Below, piece by piece: positions 9,925-18,704 of a DNA stretch of 64,000 nucleotides. The DNA is from CAWJTV01 sp963845695 (GTDB lineage: Bacteria; Planctomycetota; Planctomycetia; Isosphaerales; Isosphaeraceae), in NCBI GenBank assembly GCA_963845695.1, contig CAWJTQ010000007.1, positions 1 to 64,000 of the forward strand, read 5' to 3'. Each line of letters begins with the position of its first letter. The first letter of the stretch is position 1. Under the pieces are notes generated by a model. The model searched no databases. It was not told the origin of the DNA and saw nothing but the letters and a program-made list of their open reading frames with translations. The position numbers and the translations under genes were made by a program.

Positions 9925-12210
9925 TTAACGTGTCCTCCTTCTGCTCTTGGACGTGTCGCGGCCTGATCGCGACGGCAGTGCCGAGGCGCCGGCCGCAGCC
10001 GCGCGATCGTCGCATTGGGGCCTCGTCAGTCCCTGAGGTCGTACTTGACTGTTGTAGCCGCCGGGACGCCAGGCGCGCAGGCGATGCAGACGATCCAGTT
10101 CCTGGTCATCGGCCCAGCAGACCCAACGACCACCGGTCGCGCTCGACTTCCACCCCAGGACCCAGCCCCGGTATCGCCAATGTCTCAGGGTGTTCGCCGG
10201 CATCTTCAGCTCCCGAGCCAGATCCTCGAGCCACCACTCGTGGGGACCAAGGTCCCCGCCGCCGATCCGCCGGTTCGTCCCCGGCCTCGACAGCCGTTCC
10301 CGCGTCAGGAATTGATAGACCATGTGCCGATCGAAGCGGGCCGTGCCATGGGGCGAACGAAATCCCTCGGCGTTGAGCCGCTCGGCGATCGCCTGGGCCG
10401 TCGTGCCGGCGTCCCGCAGCTCGACCACGCGAGCGCGGAGGAGTTGATAATTGCTGAGTTGCTCATATTTCTGAACAGGACGGCAGACCTCGTGCCGGGT
10501 CTCACATCCACCGAACCAACGGATCGTGACGTCAACCCACTCGGTCCGACCGCGGACGGCCACGGTGATCCGTTCGACCAGGCTACGGATGATCGTCTGC
10601 CGGTCCTGAACGGAAGTGCTGGGATCATGCCACAGCTCCGGAACGCTGGTGGCCAGGGCCTCGACCCGCCGACGATCGGCGTCCGTCAACTCGCGCGGTG
10701 TCCGGGCCGAGAAGCGGTCATACTCCTCTCTCAACTCGCGTTGCTCGCCCAGGGCCTGTTCCCACCGCCGCTCCAGCTCGCGAGCGACCAGGCGGTTCTC
10801 GGGCTCGACGGCGTGGTACTGCCGTGCGGCGCGCTCGGCCTCGACCCGGGCTCGCTCCAATCGGAGCTGCCAGTGCTGGTCCTGTTGTCGCCACTCGCTC
10901 TCCAGATCGGCCACGGCCGCGGCGTGCAGCTCCAGCGCCGCCGGCTCGAGGGCTCGGAGCACCTCCTCGGTGACCAGTGCCTCGAGGGTAACACCGGCGA
11001 GACTCTGACAGATCGGCTCGGCGCAGGCGATGTATCGTTGGTTGCAAATGTAATAGACCGGTGTGCCTCTGGCGTGGTAGGCGACTCGCATCCGCCGACC
11101 GCACCGGCCGCAATACACCAAGCCGCTCAGCAGCGACGGCCCGCAGCGAGGCGACCCCGTAGCCGTCGGCCGGAAGCGGGCGGCAGCCAGCCGCTGCTGG
11201 TTGGCCAGGTACCGCTCCCAGGTGATGTAGGCCGGGACCTTGTCCGGGATCATCACCTCCCAGGTGAGCCGCTCGGCTCGGGTCCGCCCGGAGCGGGGAC
11301 GGTCCGGCTTCGCTCGCCGCGGATCCTCGTGATTGAGCGGGTAGGCATAGCATCCTGCATAAAACGGATGCCACAGGATCTTGTTGAGTGTGGAATGGCA
11401 CGGCGGGCGCCATTCCAGTCGCCCGGCGTCGGGCCCGCTTTGCACCCGCACGCCCAGCTTGATGCCGTGGCTAACCAGGTAGCGGAGCACGGCGCCGATG
11501 GAGCCCAGTTCGTCGAACTTGTCGAAGATCAGCCGGACGACGTGCTGGACTTGCTCGTCGGGATCCCGGGCGACCCGATCACCAGGCAACCGGACGTAGC
11601 CGATGGGAACCATGGTGAACAGCTCGCCGCGGAGGGCCTTGTTCCGCCGCGTCTCGTGGAGTCGCTGCCCGATGAAGTGCAGCTCGGCCTCGCTCATGGT
11701 CCCTTTCATTCCCAACAACAGCCGATCGTTGTACTGGGTTGGGTCGTAGACACCGTCCAGATCGGCCAGCAAGGTATGGAAGACGGCGCACCGCTCCATG
11801 AGATGGTACCAGTCGGAATTGGCCCGCGACAACCGACTGACCTGGAAGCCGAAGATGATCCCGGCATGATCGAGGTTGACCTCGTCGAGGAGTCGGTGGA
11901 ACCCCGTGCGTCGCTCGGCGGAACGGCCGCTTCGACCTTGGTCATCGGTGAGGACGATCACCCGGGATGGAGGCCATCCCCAGGCGATGGCCCGGTCGCG
12001 GAGTTTGGTCTGGACTTCAGCCGACTCTTTATTGAACATCACTTGATAAGGACTGGACTGCCGGACATAGACGAAGGCCAGCCGTTCCAGGTGCTCGGGC
12101 TGGATCTTGGCCGGTCGATCGGGGGTCTTGATCGGCCCGGCAATCGGGGCCGATGGTCGGGAGTGCTGGCCAGTGGGGTTGGCTGGACAACGGGCGTCAG
12201 GAGGGTTCAT
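9925..12210 (-). CDS. Large serine recombinase
   Basis: 761 residues. The N-terminal resolvase domain is at ~45-190. The nucleophile Ser lies in FVYVRQSS, followed by DDQGRSGRSAERRTGF, QVSRLSRANSDWYHL and DLDGVYDPTQYNDRLLLG, the typical active-site Arg/Ser constellation. A Recombinase (PF07508-like) domain follows at ~230-330. A zinc ribbon is seen as LVYCGRCGRRMR…YYICNQ…CAEPICQ (~375-420). A long coiled coil is at ~440-530, and an HTH segment near 640-655 (GTTAQAIAERLNAEGF) with a Trp-rich C-terminus. It catalyses site-specific insertion or excision and is probably the enzyme that inserted this element. Its start overlaps the upstream small ORF by 14 bases, which suggests translational coupling. 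The gene is intact, unlike the RHS gene it interrupts. Confidence 0.9.
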   Translation of the reverse strand: MNPPDARCPANPTGQHSRPSAPIAGPIKTPDRPAKIQPEHLERLAFVYVRQSSPYQVMFNKESAEVQTKLRDRAIAWGWPPSRVIVLTDDQGRSGRSAERRTGFHRLLDEVNLDHAGIIFGFQVSRLSRANSDWYHLMERCAVFHTLLADLDGVYDPTQYNDRLLLGMKGTMSEAELHFIGQRLHETRRNKALRGELFTMVPIGYVRLPGDRVARDPDEQVQHVVRLIFDKFDELGSIGAVLRYLVSHGIKLGVRVQSGPDAGRLEWRPPCHSTLNKILWHPFYAGCYAYPLNHEDPRRAKPDRPRSGRTRAERLTWEVMIPDKVPAYITWERYLANQQRLAAARFRPTATGSPRCGPSLLSGLVYCGRCGRRMRVAYHARGTPVYYICNQRYIACAEPICQSLAGVTLEALVTEEVLRALEPAALELHAAAVADLESEWRQQDQHWQLRLERARVEAERAARQYHAVEPENRLVARELERRWEQALGEQRELREEYDRFSARTPRELTDADRRRVEALATSVPELWHDPSTSVQDRQTIIRSLVERITVAVRGRTEWVDVTIRWFGGCETRHEVCRPVQKYEQLSNYQLLRARVVELRDAGTTAQAIAERLNAEGFRSPHGTARFDRHMVYQFLTRERLSRPGTNRRIGGGDLGPHEWWLEDLARELKMPANTLRHWRYRGWVLGWKSSATGGRWVCWADDQELDRLHRLRAWRPGGYNSQVRPQGLTRPQCDDRAAAAGASALPSRSGRDTSKSRRRTR

Positions 12211-12442
12211 GGTCGCCCTCCCGCCCGCCGCTTGCGAGCAGTCTCTGAGCGAGGAGGCGACGGAGGGTTTGGACCATAAGCCGGCGATTCGGCTCGGGAA
12301 GATGGGACCAGAGCTGGTCCAACCGGTTCGGTCGCGACCGGCTCACTGAGGACGATGACGGGGGGGGACTGCGGGACGGAGTTTGCGTGGCATGGAGCCC
12401 CTCCTTGAACAGAAAGGCGTCGGGATTCGATCCAATCCGCAA
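12197..12442 (-). CDS. Small ORF preceding the recombinase
   Basis: The reading frame ends 14 bases inside the recombinase start. Its C-terminal half reads LDQLWSHLPEPNRRLMVQTL and continues with LRRLLAQRLLAS, an amphipathic helical protein of the kind often encoded just upstream of such recombinases. The start is uncertain. A good site is AAGGAGGGG followed by ATG at about 12392, but that ATG reaches this frame only if the C8 run (12360-12367 on the plus strand) has another length. Otherwise a TTG at 12442 is used. Function unknown; perhaps an accessory DNA-binding factor. Confidence 0.5.
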   Translation of the reverse strand: MRIGSNPDAFLFKEGLHATQTPSRSPPPSSSSVSRSRPNRLDQLWSHLPEPNRRLMVQTLRRLLAQRLLASGGREGDHEPS

Positions 12443-12522
12443 GGCGCAACAGCGCCGAGATGGCTATCGTAACCGGAGCCGGATCGGAGGGGTAGGGTGC
12501 GACATCTTGAGTATTATGCTCA

Positions 12523-13971
12523 TGGCTACGATAACGCCAACGAGTTGACGGGCGTGACCGAGAACGGCTCGCCGGTCGGGACGTACACCTACGACTCCAA
12601 CGGCAACCAGACCGGGACCGGCTATTCCACGGGCACGGAGAACGAACAGACCGCCTCGCCCGGGCTACACGTACACCTACGACAACGCCGGCAACCTGAT
12701 CAGCCAGACGAACACGTCAACCGCATGTGGTCACGACATACACGTATGATTATCGAAACCGCTTGACGGAAGTGACCGAAGGTGGTACGATCATCGCAAC
12801 ATACACTTACGATGTCCTGAACCGCCGGATCGGCATCAAGGACAGCGGCACCCAGACCTGGACCGTCTACGACGGCACCAGCGCCGATGCCTAGCCCTAC
12901 GCCGATTTCAACGGATCGGGCAGCCTGACCGAGCGGTATTTGACTGGTGTGGGCGTGGTCAACGGCGCGGTCGTGGACCAGCTCCTGGCGCGGACCAGTG
13001 CGGGCGGCACGACGGCCTGGTACCTGACCGACAAGCTGGGCTCGGTGCGCGACATCGTCAGCACGTCGGGGAGCGAGCTCGACCATGTCGTCTACGACAG
13101 CTTCGGCAACATCGTCACGGAGACCAACGCCAGCAACGGCGACCGGTTCAAGTTCGCGGGGATGGAGTACGATTCCGTCGCCGGGCAATACTACGATCGG
13201 GCACGGTACTATGATGAGGCGATCGGGAGGTTCATGGGGCAGGATCCGGAAGGGTTCGGCGCTGGCAGCATGGATCTCTTTGAGTACGCGGGCAACGGTC
13301 CTACGGACGGTGTCGATTCGAATGGCAGGGAAACCGAGGAGGAGGCGATTCAGCAGTCGGAGGCGAGTTATGAAATGGCCATGGCTCAACAGGGGGGCCA
13401 GGGCGGCCAGGCGGGCCAGGGCGGCCAGGCGGGCCAGGGCGGCCAGGCGGGCCAGGGGAACCCAGGTAATCCGAACCAGGGTGCGGGACAAGCCCAACTC
13501 AGCCGCATCATGTGGGTTGCATTTTTGAAGCCGACTGAAGACGAACACACTTACTTGAACGGTGCACCCATACCTGTATCAGTAGAGATCGGATATCAAG
13601 GGGCGCGACCCAAGGTGGAGTTCATTCTTTGGTCTCAACTTACCCTTCGGATCCCGGTATATGGGACGAATTTCCAGTTGCAGCAAGGTTTCATCGGATG
13701 GGAGTATATCCAGAACGTGGCTCAGGCATGGAGCGCACCTGGCACCTTGGATGAAGAGCGGCCCTTGGACGTGCCTGGGCAAGGGAATAACGGCCGTGTC
13801 CTGGCGACCTTTGACGGGACACTGACGGCGAATGGGACTGAACAGGGCACAGTTCAATACACGCTGGAAGTGAGATTCAAGAACGGTGGTCGATACGTTG
13901 GTGGTTATCCGCAAGTGCGTTACTACTGCGAGTGGCCCATTAATATCGAAGCCCACTCGGTTTCAAAGTAA
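12523..13971 (+). pseudogene. RHS/YD-repeat protein, C-terminal part with tail B
   Basis: YD repeats resume at YDNANELTGVTENGS, and the frame is then broken near 12655 and near 12735 and by an in-frame TAG at about 12893. From 12940 an open frame runs to 13971. It holds the last YD repeats, the RHS core end (FKFAGMEYDSVAGQYYD, GRFMGQDPEGFGAGSMD, FEYAGNGPTDGVDSNG) and a ~220-residue tail. The tail begins with a Gln/Gly repeat encoded by three 18-bp units. It continues with an apparently beta-rich domain (EFILWSQLTLRIPVYG, AQAWSAPGTL, TLTANGTEQGTVQYTLEVRF). Part of this domain reappears in the next gene. No nuclease or other toxin motif is recognised. The multiple lesions fit relaxation after insertion of the recombinase element. 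Confidence 0.8.
13396..13449 (+). repeat. Three 18-bp tandem repeats coding (GQGGQA)n
   Basis: The unit GGCCAGGGCGGCCAGGCG is repeated exactly three times and encodes the GQGGQA linker between the RHS core and tail B. Tail A has a Gln/Asn-rich linker at the corresponding place but not this repeat. Confidence 0.85.
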
Positions 13972-14088
13972 GTTTTCATTCCGAAAATGCTAGTAACCGA
14001 TCGGTTTTGATACTTATCGCAACGCTTGTCTGGCAATCTGATTCATACTTAGGACGACACATCACTTACAGAGGGAGAGGGGGCGATT

Positions 14089-15219
14089 ATGCCGACCTGC
14101 ATCGTTTGCGTCCTGCAGTTATCCTTAATCATCCAGGGAGCTGACTTCACGATGAACAATGCGACGTGCCACGGGGAACAGGAGAAGATGAGCGTCACGA
14201 TTGACGGGCGGATCGTATCACATGACGGGGTGATCGTCCGGGATGGTGACCTCATTCGGTTGGAGGGGACAATCAAGTGGGAGGGCCAAGACACCCCCGC
14301 TGACACCGAGATCATACTTTGGAACGGATGGCCCCCCCCCACGGCTGCCAAGGCCTGGGAGGCACCCGGGAAACTTGTATCATCACTTGTAAATACAAAG
14401 AATGCAAGTGGAGAGGCTGCGTGGGAGGGAGAGATTAGAGCCAATGGGAGTGGTGTCTATTACATCGAGGTGAGGCCTAGGAAACCACACGGAGACTACT
14501 ATACGGACGATCGCAGACAAAGGATCTCGTGGACGAGGAAGATTAAAGTGCAGAAAGCGCAGGAAAGTGGAAAAGGCGACCCTCCGGGGGAACCGCTTCC
14601 TCGCCCCAGTAATATTAGTTTCTCATCGCGTTTCTTCAATTCCACATTTAATGACTTGAATGACAACATCGATTTGGTTATGCGGGAGATTTCTGCCTCG
14701 ACCGACTTACTGAACTTCAAATTCGACTTCATTGATAGACGCCGAGGCGACGAGCCCGGCTTGAAGATGACCGAGTTCTCGTATGTCGCTGAGGATTTCC
14801 CGTATCTTCAGGGGAGAATTAGTCTACCTGCAACGCCAGGGATCATAGCTCGTTGGGTCGCAGACGCAAAGGCCGGAGATGGCCGAGGGAAACTGAAACT
14901 CGACCTGAATACTGGAGAATTGCGCGACCCGCAGGGCCAAATCCCTAGTATGCCCTGTCGCAGTGTCACGGTCGTCTTCAAAGGTACTAAGGCGGGACAT
15001 CCTGACTTTACTATCACACTCACCCGTACGTATCCGGCAAGCGGAGAGGTCCGCGTGAAGGTTGGCGTTGATCGTGCTGGTGAGGAGAACTTCTGCCGAG
15101 ATGTGCTCACCCGCATACAGGCGAAGGCCGACGCCAAGGCGAAGGGTTCCCGGACGGGGAGGGCCAAAGGGGACATCCCTATCGGGGCCAAAGGGGCCAA
15201 AGGGGACATCCCTAAATAA
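14089..15219 (+). CDS. Unknown protein sharing a domain with RHS tail B
   Basis: 376 residues from ATG 14089 (preceded by GAGAGGGGGCG), or from ATG 14151. Residues ~40-150 form a beta-rich region containing EIILWNGWPP, AAKAWEAPGKL, EIRANGSGVYYIEVRP and GDYYTDD. This lines up with RHS tail B (EFILW…AQAWSAPGTL…TANGT…YTLEVR…GRYVGG). The remaining ~190 residues (RFFNSTFNDLNDNIDLVM onwards) match nothing I know. The last ~15 residues (AKGDIPIGAKGAKGDIPK) and the stop codon come from two copies of dispersed repeat R2, so the native C-terminus has been replaced. It lies directly after the RHS gene on the same strand. It could be an orphan tail module, a cognate immunity gene or an unrelated envelope protein. 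No signal peptide is clear. Confidence 0.6.
   Translation: MPTCIVCVLQLSLIIQGADFTMNNATCHGEQEKMSVTIDGRIVSHDGVIVRDGDLIRLEGTIKWEGQDTPADTEIILWNGWPPPTAAKAWEAPGKLVSSLVNTKNASGEAAWEGEIRANGSGVYYIEVRPRKPHGDYYTDDRRQRISWTRKIKVQKAQESGKGDPPGEPLPRPSNISFSSRFFNSTFNDLNDNIDLVMREISASTDLLNFKFDFIDRRRGDEPGLKMTEFSYVAEDFPYLQGRISLPATPGIIARWVADAKAGDGRGKLKLDLNTGELRDPQGQIPSMPCRSVTVVFKGTKAGHPDFTITLTRTYPASGEVRVKVGVDRAGEENFCRDVLTRIQAKADAKAKGSRTGRAKGDIPIGAKGAKGDIPK
15166..15217 (+). repeat. Repeat R2, two tandem copies at a gene 3' end
   Basis: AAAGGGGACATCCCT (15166-15180) and AAAGGGGACATCCCTAAAT (15199-15217), separated by ATCGGGGCCAAAGGGGCC. The second supplies the TAA stop of the preceding gene. Confidence 0.7.
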
Positions 15220-15281
15220 TGCGGTAAACTGCACAATTTACGTAAGACCAGATTCCTGCAAACCCGAGTCATGCCACTGCC

Positions 15282-16295
15282 GTGACCTCGATCATCGTCC
15301 CGTGCTGGAATCAGCGGAGATTCACCGAGCTGTGCGTCCAGGCGCTCTTCCGGCACACGCGGCCGGCCTGGGAACTGATCGCCGTCGACAACGGCTCGAC
15401 CGACGACTCGGCGGCCTACCTGGCGGGCGTCCGGGATGCGTCGAGCGTTCCGGTCACGATCCTCAGCAACCCCCAGAACGTCGGGTTTCCGCGAGCGATC
15501 AACCAGGGCTTGCAGGTGGCCCGCGGCGAATACCTCGTCTTGCTCAATAATGACGCGGTGGTCACCGATGGGTGGCTGGATCAGCTCATTGCGTTAACGG
15601 CGGCGCGGGTCCATCAAAGCTCGGACGGTGCGGAGGCCGACTCCCAACCCGCCCTGGCCCCCCTTCACAAGGAGGGGACATTGTCGAGAATCGGCGATCT
15701 CCGGTTTGGGCGGGGGACCGGCCTGGTCGGGCCGATGTCGAATGACGCCGCGCCGCCACAACTCGTCGAGGGCGTGTCGTATCGCGACCTGGACGAGATG
15801 CAGGCGTTTGCCCAGCGATGGCGCGACGAGCATCGCGGGAAATGGTTCACGGTGGCCAAGCTGTCGGGTTTCTGCATGCTGATGACGCGGGCGGTCTATG
15901 AGGCCATCGGCGGGCTGGATGAGCGGTTCGGGCTGGGGCTGTTCGATGATGATGACTTGGCCGAGCGGGCGCGTCGGGCGGGGTTCATGCTGGCTGTGGC
16001 TCATGATTTGTTGATTCATCACTTCGGCAGCCGGACGTTCGCGGGTAACGAGCTCGATGCCTCGGCCCTGCTGGAGGAGAACGCGCGGCGGTTTGCTGAG
16101 AAGTGGGGGCAGGATGCGCCGCGGGGCCGTCGGGTGGCACTGCGGCCCTGGGCCGGAGCGTGTGATGAGCCGCGGATCCCCACAAGGCCAATCCCCGAAG
16201 AGAATCGGCCGCGGATCAACGCGAAGGAACGCGGATCCGACAACCCGACCAGCGGATGCTCGAGTTTCCGGTCAGAATCCGAGATTTCTCAGTAA
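15282..16295 (+). CDS. Family 2 glycosyltransferase with repeat-derived insert and tail
   Basis: GTG 15282 starts directly in the GT-A fold (TSIIVPCWNQ). Donor-site motifs are VDNGSTDDS (~40) and LLNNDAVV (~90, the DxD-type position). Acceptor-side motifs are LSGFCMLMTRAVYEAIGGLDE and HHFGSRTF. The reaction is transfer of a sugar from a nucleotide-sugar to an unknown acceptor, probably in surface polysaccharide or protein glycosylation. Between LIALTA and GLVGPMSN there are about 40 extra residues (from ARVHQSSDGAEADS to FGRGTG) coded by DNA containing CCCCCTTCACAAGGAGGGG, a repeat-like palindrome, so the fold has an in-frame insert. After ~residue 285 the frame runs into repeat R4 and ends in non-native sequence at 16295. 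It may originally have been one gene with the following GT/TPR segment. Confidence 0.75.
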   Translation: MTSIIVPCWNQRRFTELCVQALFRHTRPAWELIAVDNGSTDDSAAYLAGVRDASSVPVTILSNPQNVGFPRAINQGLQVARGEYLVLLNNDAVVTDGWLDQLIALTAARVHQSSDGAEADSQPALAPLHKEGTLSRIGDLRFGRGTGLVGPMSNDAAPPQLVEGVSYRDLDEMQAFAQRWRDEHRGKWFTVAKLSGFCMLMTRAVYEAIGGLDERFGLGLFDDDDLAERARRAGFMLAVAHDLLIHHFGSRTFAGNELDASALLEENARRFAEKWGQDAPRGRRVALRPWAGACDEPRIPTRPIPEENRPRINAKERGSDNPTSGCSSFRSESEISQ

Positions 16296-16400
16296 TGATC
16301 CCTTTTCTGGTGCTTCCGACATCCCCGCGGTGGCCGCGATTGCCGGCTCGATCATCTCCTCGTTTGATCCGCGTTCCTCCGCGTCGATCCGCGGCCCCGA
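16187..16400. repeat. Repeat R4: inverted CGCGGATC-rich pair
   Basis: CCGCGGATCAACGCGAAGGA at ~16209 continues to ACGCGGATC. It is matched in inverted orientation at ~16365-16395 (GATCCGCGTTCCTCCGCGTC continuing to GATCCGCGG), with about 27 of 29 bases complementary. The unit sits between two glycosyltransferase domains and supplies the end of one frame and the lead-in of the next. Confidence 0.65.
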
Positions 16401-16419
16401 ATCCGCCTCGGATCGACTG

Positions 16420-17552
16420 CGAAGGCGGCCGAAAGTCACCCTGTCCCTGATCCTGAAAGACGAGCAGGAGAACCTGCCGAAGTGCCTGGAATCGGTCCGC
16501 GGGGTCTTCGATGAGAGCGTCGTCGTCGATACCGGGTCGAGCGATCGGACGGTCGAGATCGCCCAGGAGTTCGGAGCCCACGTGTTCGAGTTCACCTGGA
16601 TCGACGACCTCGCCGCGGCGCGGAATGAGGCGCTCGCCCACGCCACCGGCGTTTACGCCTTCTGGCTCGATGCCGACGACGTGGTCGACCCGCCCGAGCG
16701 GGAGAAGCTCCGGCAGCTCCTCGCGGGATTGCGGCCGGACCAGCCGGCGGGATACGTCGTGCGATGCGCCTGCGATCCCAGCCCCGACGGCAGCGGCGGC
16801 GAGACCGTCGTCGACCATGTCCGGCTGTTCCCGATCCGGAAGGACCTCCGCTGGACCTATCGCGTTCACGAGCAAATCATGCCCGCCCTCCGCCGAGCCG
16901 GGATTCCCGTCCGGTGGACCGACCTGATCGTCCGGCACACGGGCTACGTCAACCTCGCCCTGCGAGCCCGAAAGCTCGAACGCGATACGCGGATCCTCCG
17001 CGAAGAGCTGAAGCACCGGCCTAACGAGCCGTTCATCCTCTTCAATCTCGGCGCGATCGCCATCGAGCGGCGCGATTGGCACGGGCGCTCGAATGACCTT
17101 CGCCAGAGCCTGGCCCGGTCGGCACCCAGCGACTCGATCACGCGAAAGCTGTACGCCCTGAATCGCCCGGTCGCACCAGATGCTCGGCGAGATCAGCCGC
17201 GGCGCTGCGGACCTGCGCCGAGGGGCTCTGCCTCGACGACCAGGACGCCGAGCTCCTGTTCCGCAAGGCGGTGGTGCATCGACAACGGGGCGAATCGGCC
17301 GAAGCCGAAGCGTGCTGGCGGCGAATCCTGGGATTGCGGCGTCCCGAACAGTTCGCCAGCCTGGACATGGGCATCTACGGGCATCTCACCCGGCGCAATC
17401 TCGCCGTGCTGGCCCAGGAACGCGGCGACGCGGTCGAGGCCGCCGAACTCTGGCGCGCGGTGCTCGCCGAATGCCCCGGCGACCGCGAGGTCCGCGCCAG
17501 GGTCGAACGGTTCCCGCAGGTCACCCCTGAGCAGGCGCCCACCCGCGTCTAA
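16420..17552 (+). pseudogene. Family 2 glycosyltransferase with TPR tail, frameshifted
   Basis: The GT-A domain begins KVTLSLILKDEQENLPKCLE, with VVVDTGSSDRT, FWLDADDVVDPPER (DxD) and YRVHEQIMPALRRAG, the SunS/WaaE-like arrangement seen in protein and cell-envelope glycosyltransferases. A TPR-like helical tail follows (HRPNEPFILFNLGAIAIERR, DDQDAELLFRKAVVHRQRGE, NLAVLAQERGDAVEAAELWR) and ends at 17552. The tail changes frame near 17165 and near 17205. No start codon with a ribosome site precedes the domain. Upstream is repeat R4, then the previous GT gene, so this is probably the second half of a once-fused two-GT/TPR protein. Confidence 0.65.
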
Positions 17553-18014
17553 GAGAACCCCGCCCGAAGTCCAGCGAGCAACCCACATCTCCGGTTCGGG
17601 GACAATCGCACGACTTTTTTTGTAAGATTTTTTATGTCTCAGTCGCGTCCAGGGTTGCGCCGAGAAAAAGCGCCAATCCCCCCATAAGTGCATTAACGAA
17701 TCTCAAAAGCTGAGGCATCCTGTAAGTATAGATCGCGCGCGGGAGCGGCCCCGGGGTCGCTCGCCGCACGGTTCCCGTCCCACGCAGGCCCTCCTCCCAT
17801 CGTCACGGACCACGGATCCCTGTTCCAGTGCCGGCCGATCCGCCGCGGGTCGAGAACCGTGAACCCGGCGCGGCAGCCGGGCCGAAAAGATGCCAAAAAG
17901 TGCCATGCCGTGCCACCGGTTTTCCGCCGGAAGTCGAGTAACCAAAATACTTTACGTCAATATCGGAGGACCGGACCGACGCGTCCAGGCTGCCACGCCA
18001 TGGCGTCCAGGCCG
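17553..18014. other. Intergenic, with dispersed motif M1 copy 1
   Basis: No gene recognised. It contains T-rich runs near 17612-17630 and the motif M1 at 17688-17733, which begins GTGCATTAACGAATCTCAAA and ends GGCATCCTGTAAGTATAGA. A closely similar sequence occurs at 45327-45366. The order of motifs could represent a promoter, with TATAGA as a -10 candidate, but the orientation of any transcript is unclear. Confidence 0.4.
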
Positions 18015-18290
18015 TCAAGGCCGCTTGTCGGAGGTGAACACGCCCGCATATCGGCCGGTGCGTGGTTCGAACGCCCGCAGGGCCGGTGCGTCGAACGGCC
18101 GGAACGCGCGGGCGATCGCGGCGTTCTGGTCGACCTCATCCGGACTGGAGCAGCCGATGATGACGGTCGAGACCCCGGCCAGGCTCAGGACATACCCCAT
18201 GGCCTCGGCCGGCGCCAGGCCATTGGCGCCCTTGAGGCGAACGATTTTGGCGCTCGGTGCATTCACGTTTTGGCTCATGCTGGTAAAGTG
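18015..18290 (-). pseudogene. Aldo/keto reductase C-terminal remnant
   Basis: In the reverse frame ending at 18015, about 85 residues match the C-terminal end of aldo/keto reductases: LAPAEAMGYVLSLAGVSTVI, then GCSSPDEVDQNAAIARAF, and a basic end (TSDKRP). The catalytic Asp/Tyr/Lys/His region and the first ~230 residues are absent. Upstream of ~18290 the frame is unrelated. AKRs of this kind reduce carbonyls with NADPH; this fragment cannot. Confidence 0.7.
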
Positions 18291-18704
18291 GTGGTGCCCT
18301 GTGCTGGGCGCGGGGCTCCTGACCTCGCCCGGGTGCGGGACCGAGGGTTTCCTCCCCGCCCCACCCACCAGATTCCCCACATGAGCCTCGGCAATCCGAT
18401 TCTCTCTCCAGCTCTGACTCGAGGGAACGTGCAGGATCGAGAAGCCAGCGGCCACGCCGAGAATCGGCGGAATGCAACCCATCGATGTGTCCACCAACTC
18501 AAGAGAATCCTCAAAATCCACGCGAGCCACGCGACCACTTCAGCCGATAAAACCCACACAACGCCACCGCGTTGCCCAATCCCATTCCCAATACCCATGT
18601 CGGATTCGATACGCAAGAAGCCGACCGCAAGGCAAGCTTTGTGCGGCTGGATGCGGCCGATTTGTCGCAAGTCATTTTTCGCGTCAGAGATAAGGGCAGG
18701 ACTC
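18291..18704. other. Intergenic, no gene recognised
   Basis: No recognisable coding sequence on either strand. The 3' end just before 18705 (AGGGCAGGACTC) is the probable ribosome-binding region of the next gene. Confidence 0.4.

Larger units (their letters stand above)
9811..12522. mobile_element. Serine-recombinase element inserted in the RHS gene
   Basis: About 2.7 kb that interrupts the RHS frame exactly between two YD-repeat codons (…TYTYDY | YDNANEL…). It holds one large serine recombinase gene and a small overlapping upstream ORF, and no cargo. The extreme ends are weakly inverted (left CCGTACGCATACTGCTCTCC; right, in complement, CCATGAGCATAATACTCAAG), about 60 percent over 27 bases. 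Boundaries are inferred from where YD-repeat coding stops and restarts, so they could be off by 10-15 bases. Confidence 0.7.

Noticed and set aside
10015..12279. 754-residue plus-strand ORF opposite the recombinase gene
   Set aside because: It is the complement of a clearly coding recombinase gene, and its low-complexity Pro/Gly/Arg/Leu composition is typical of antisense frames in GC-rich genes.
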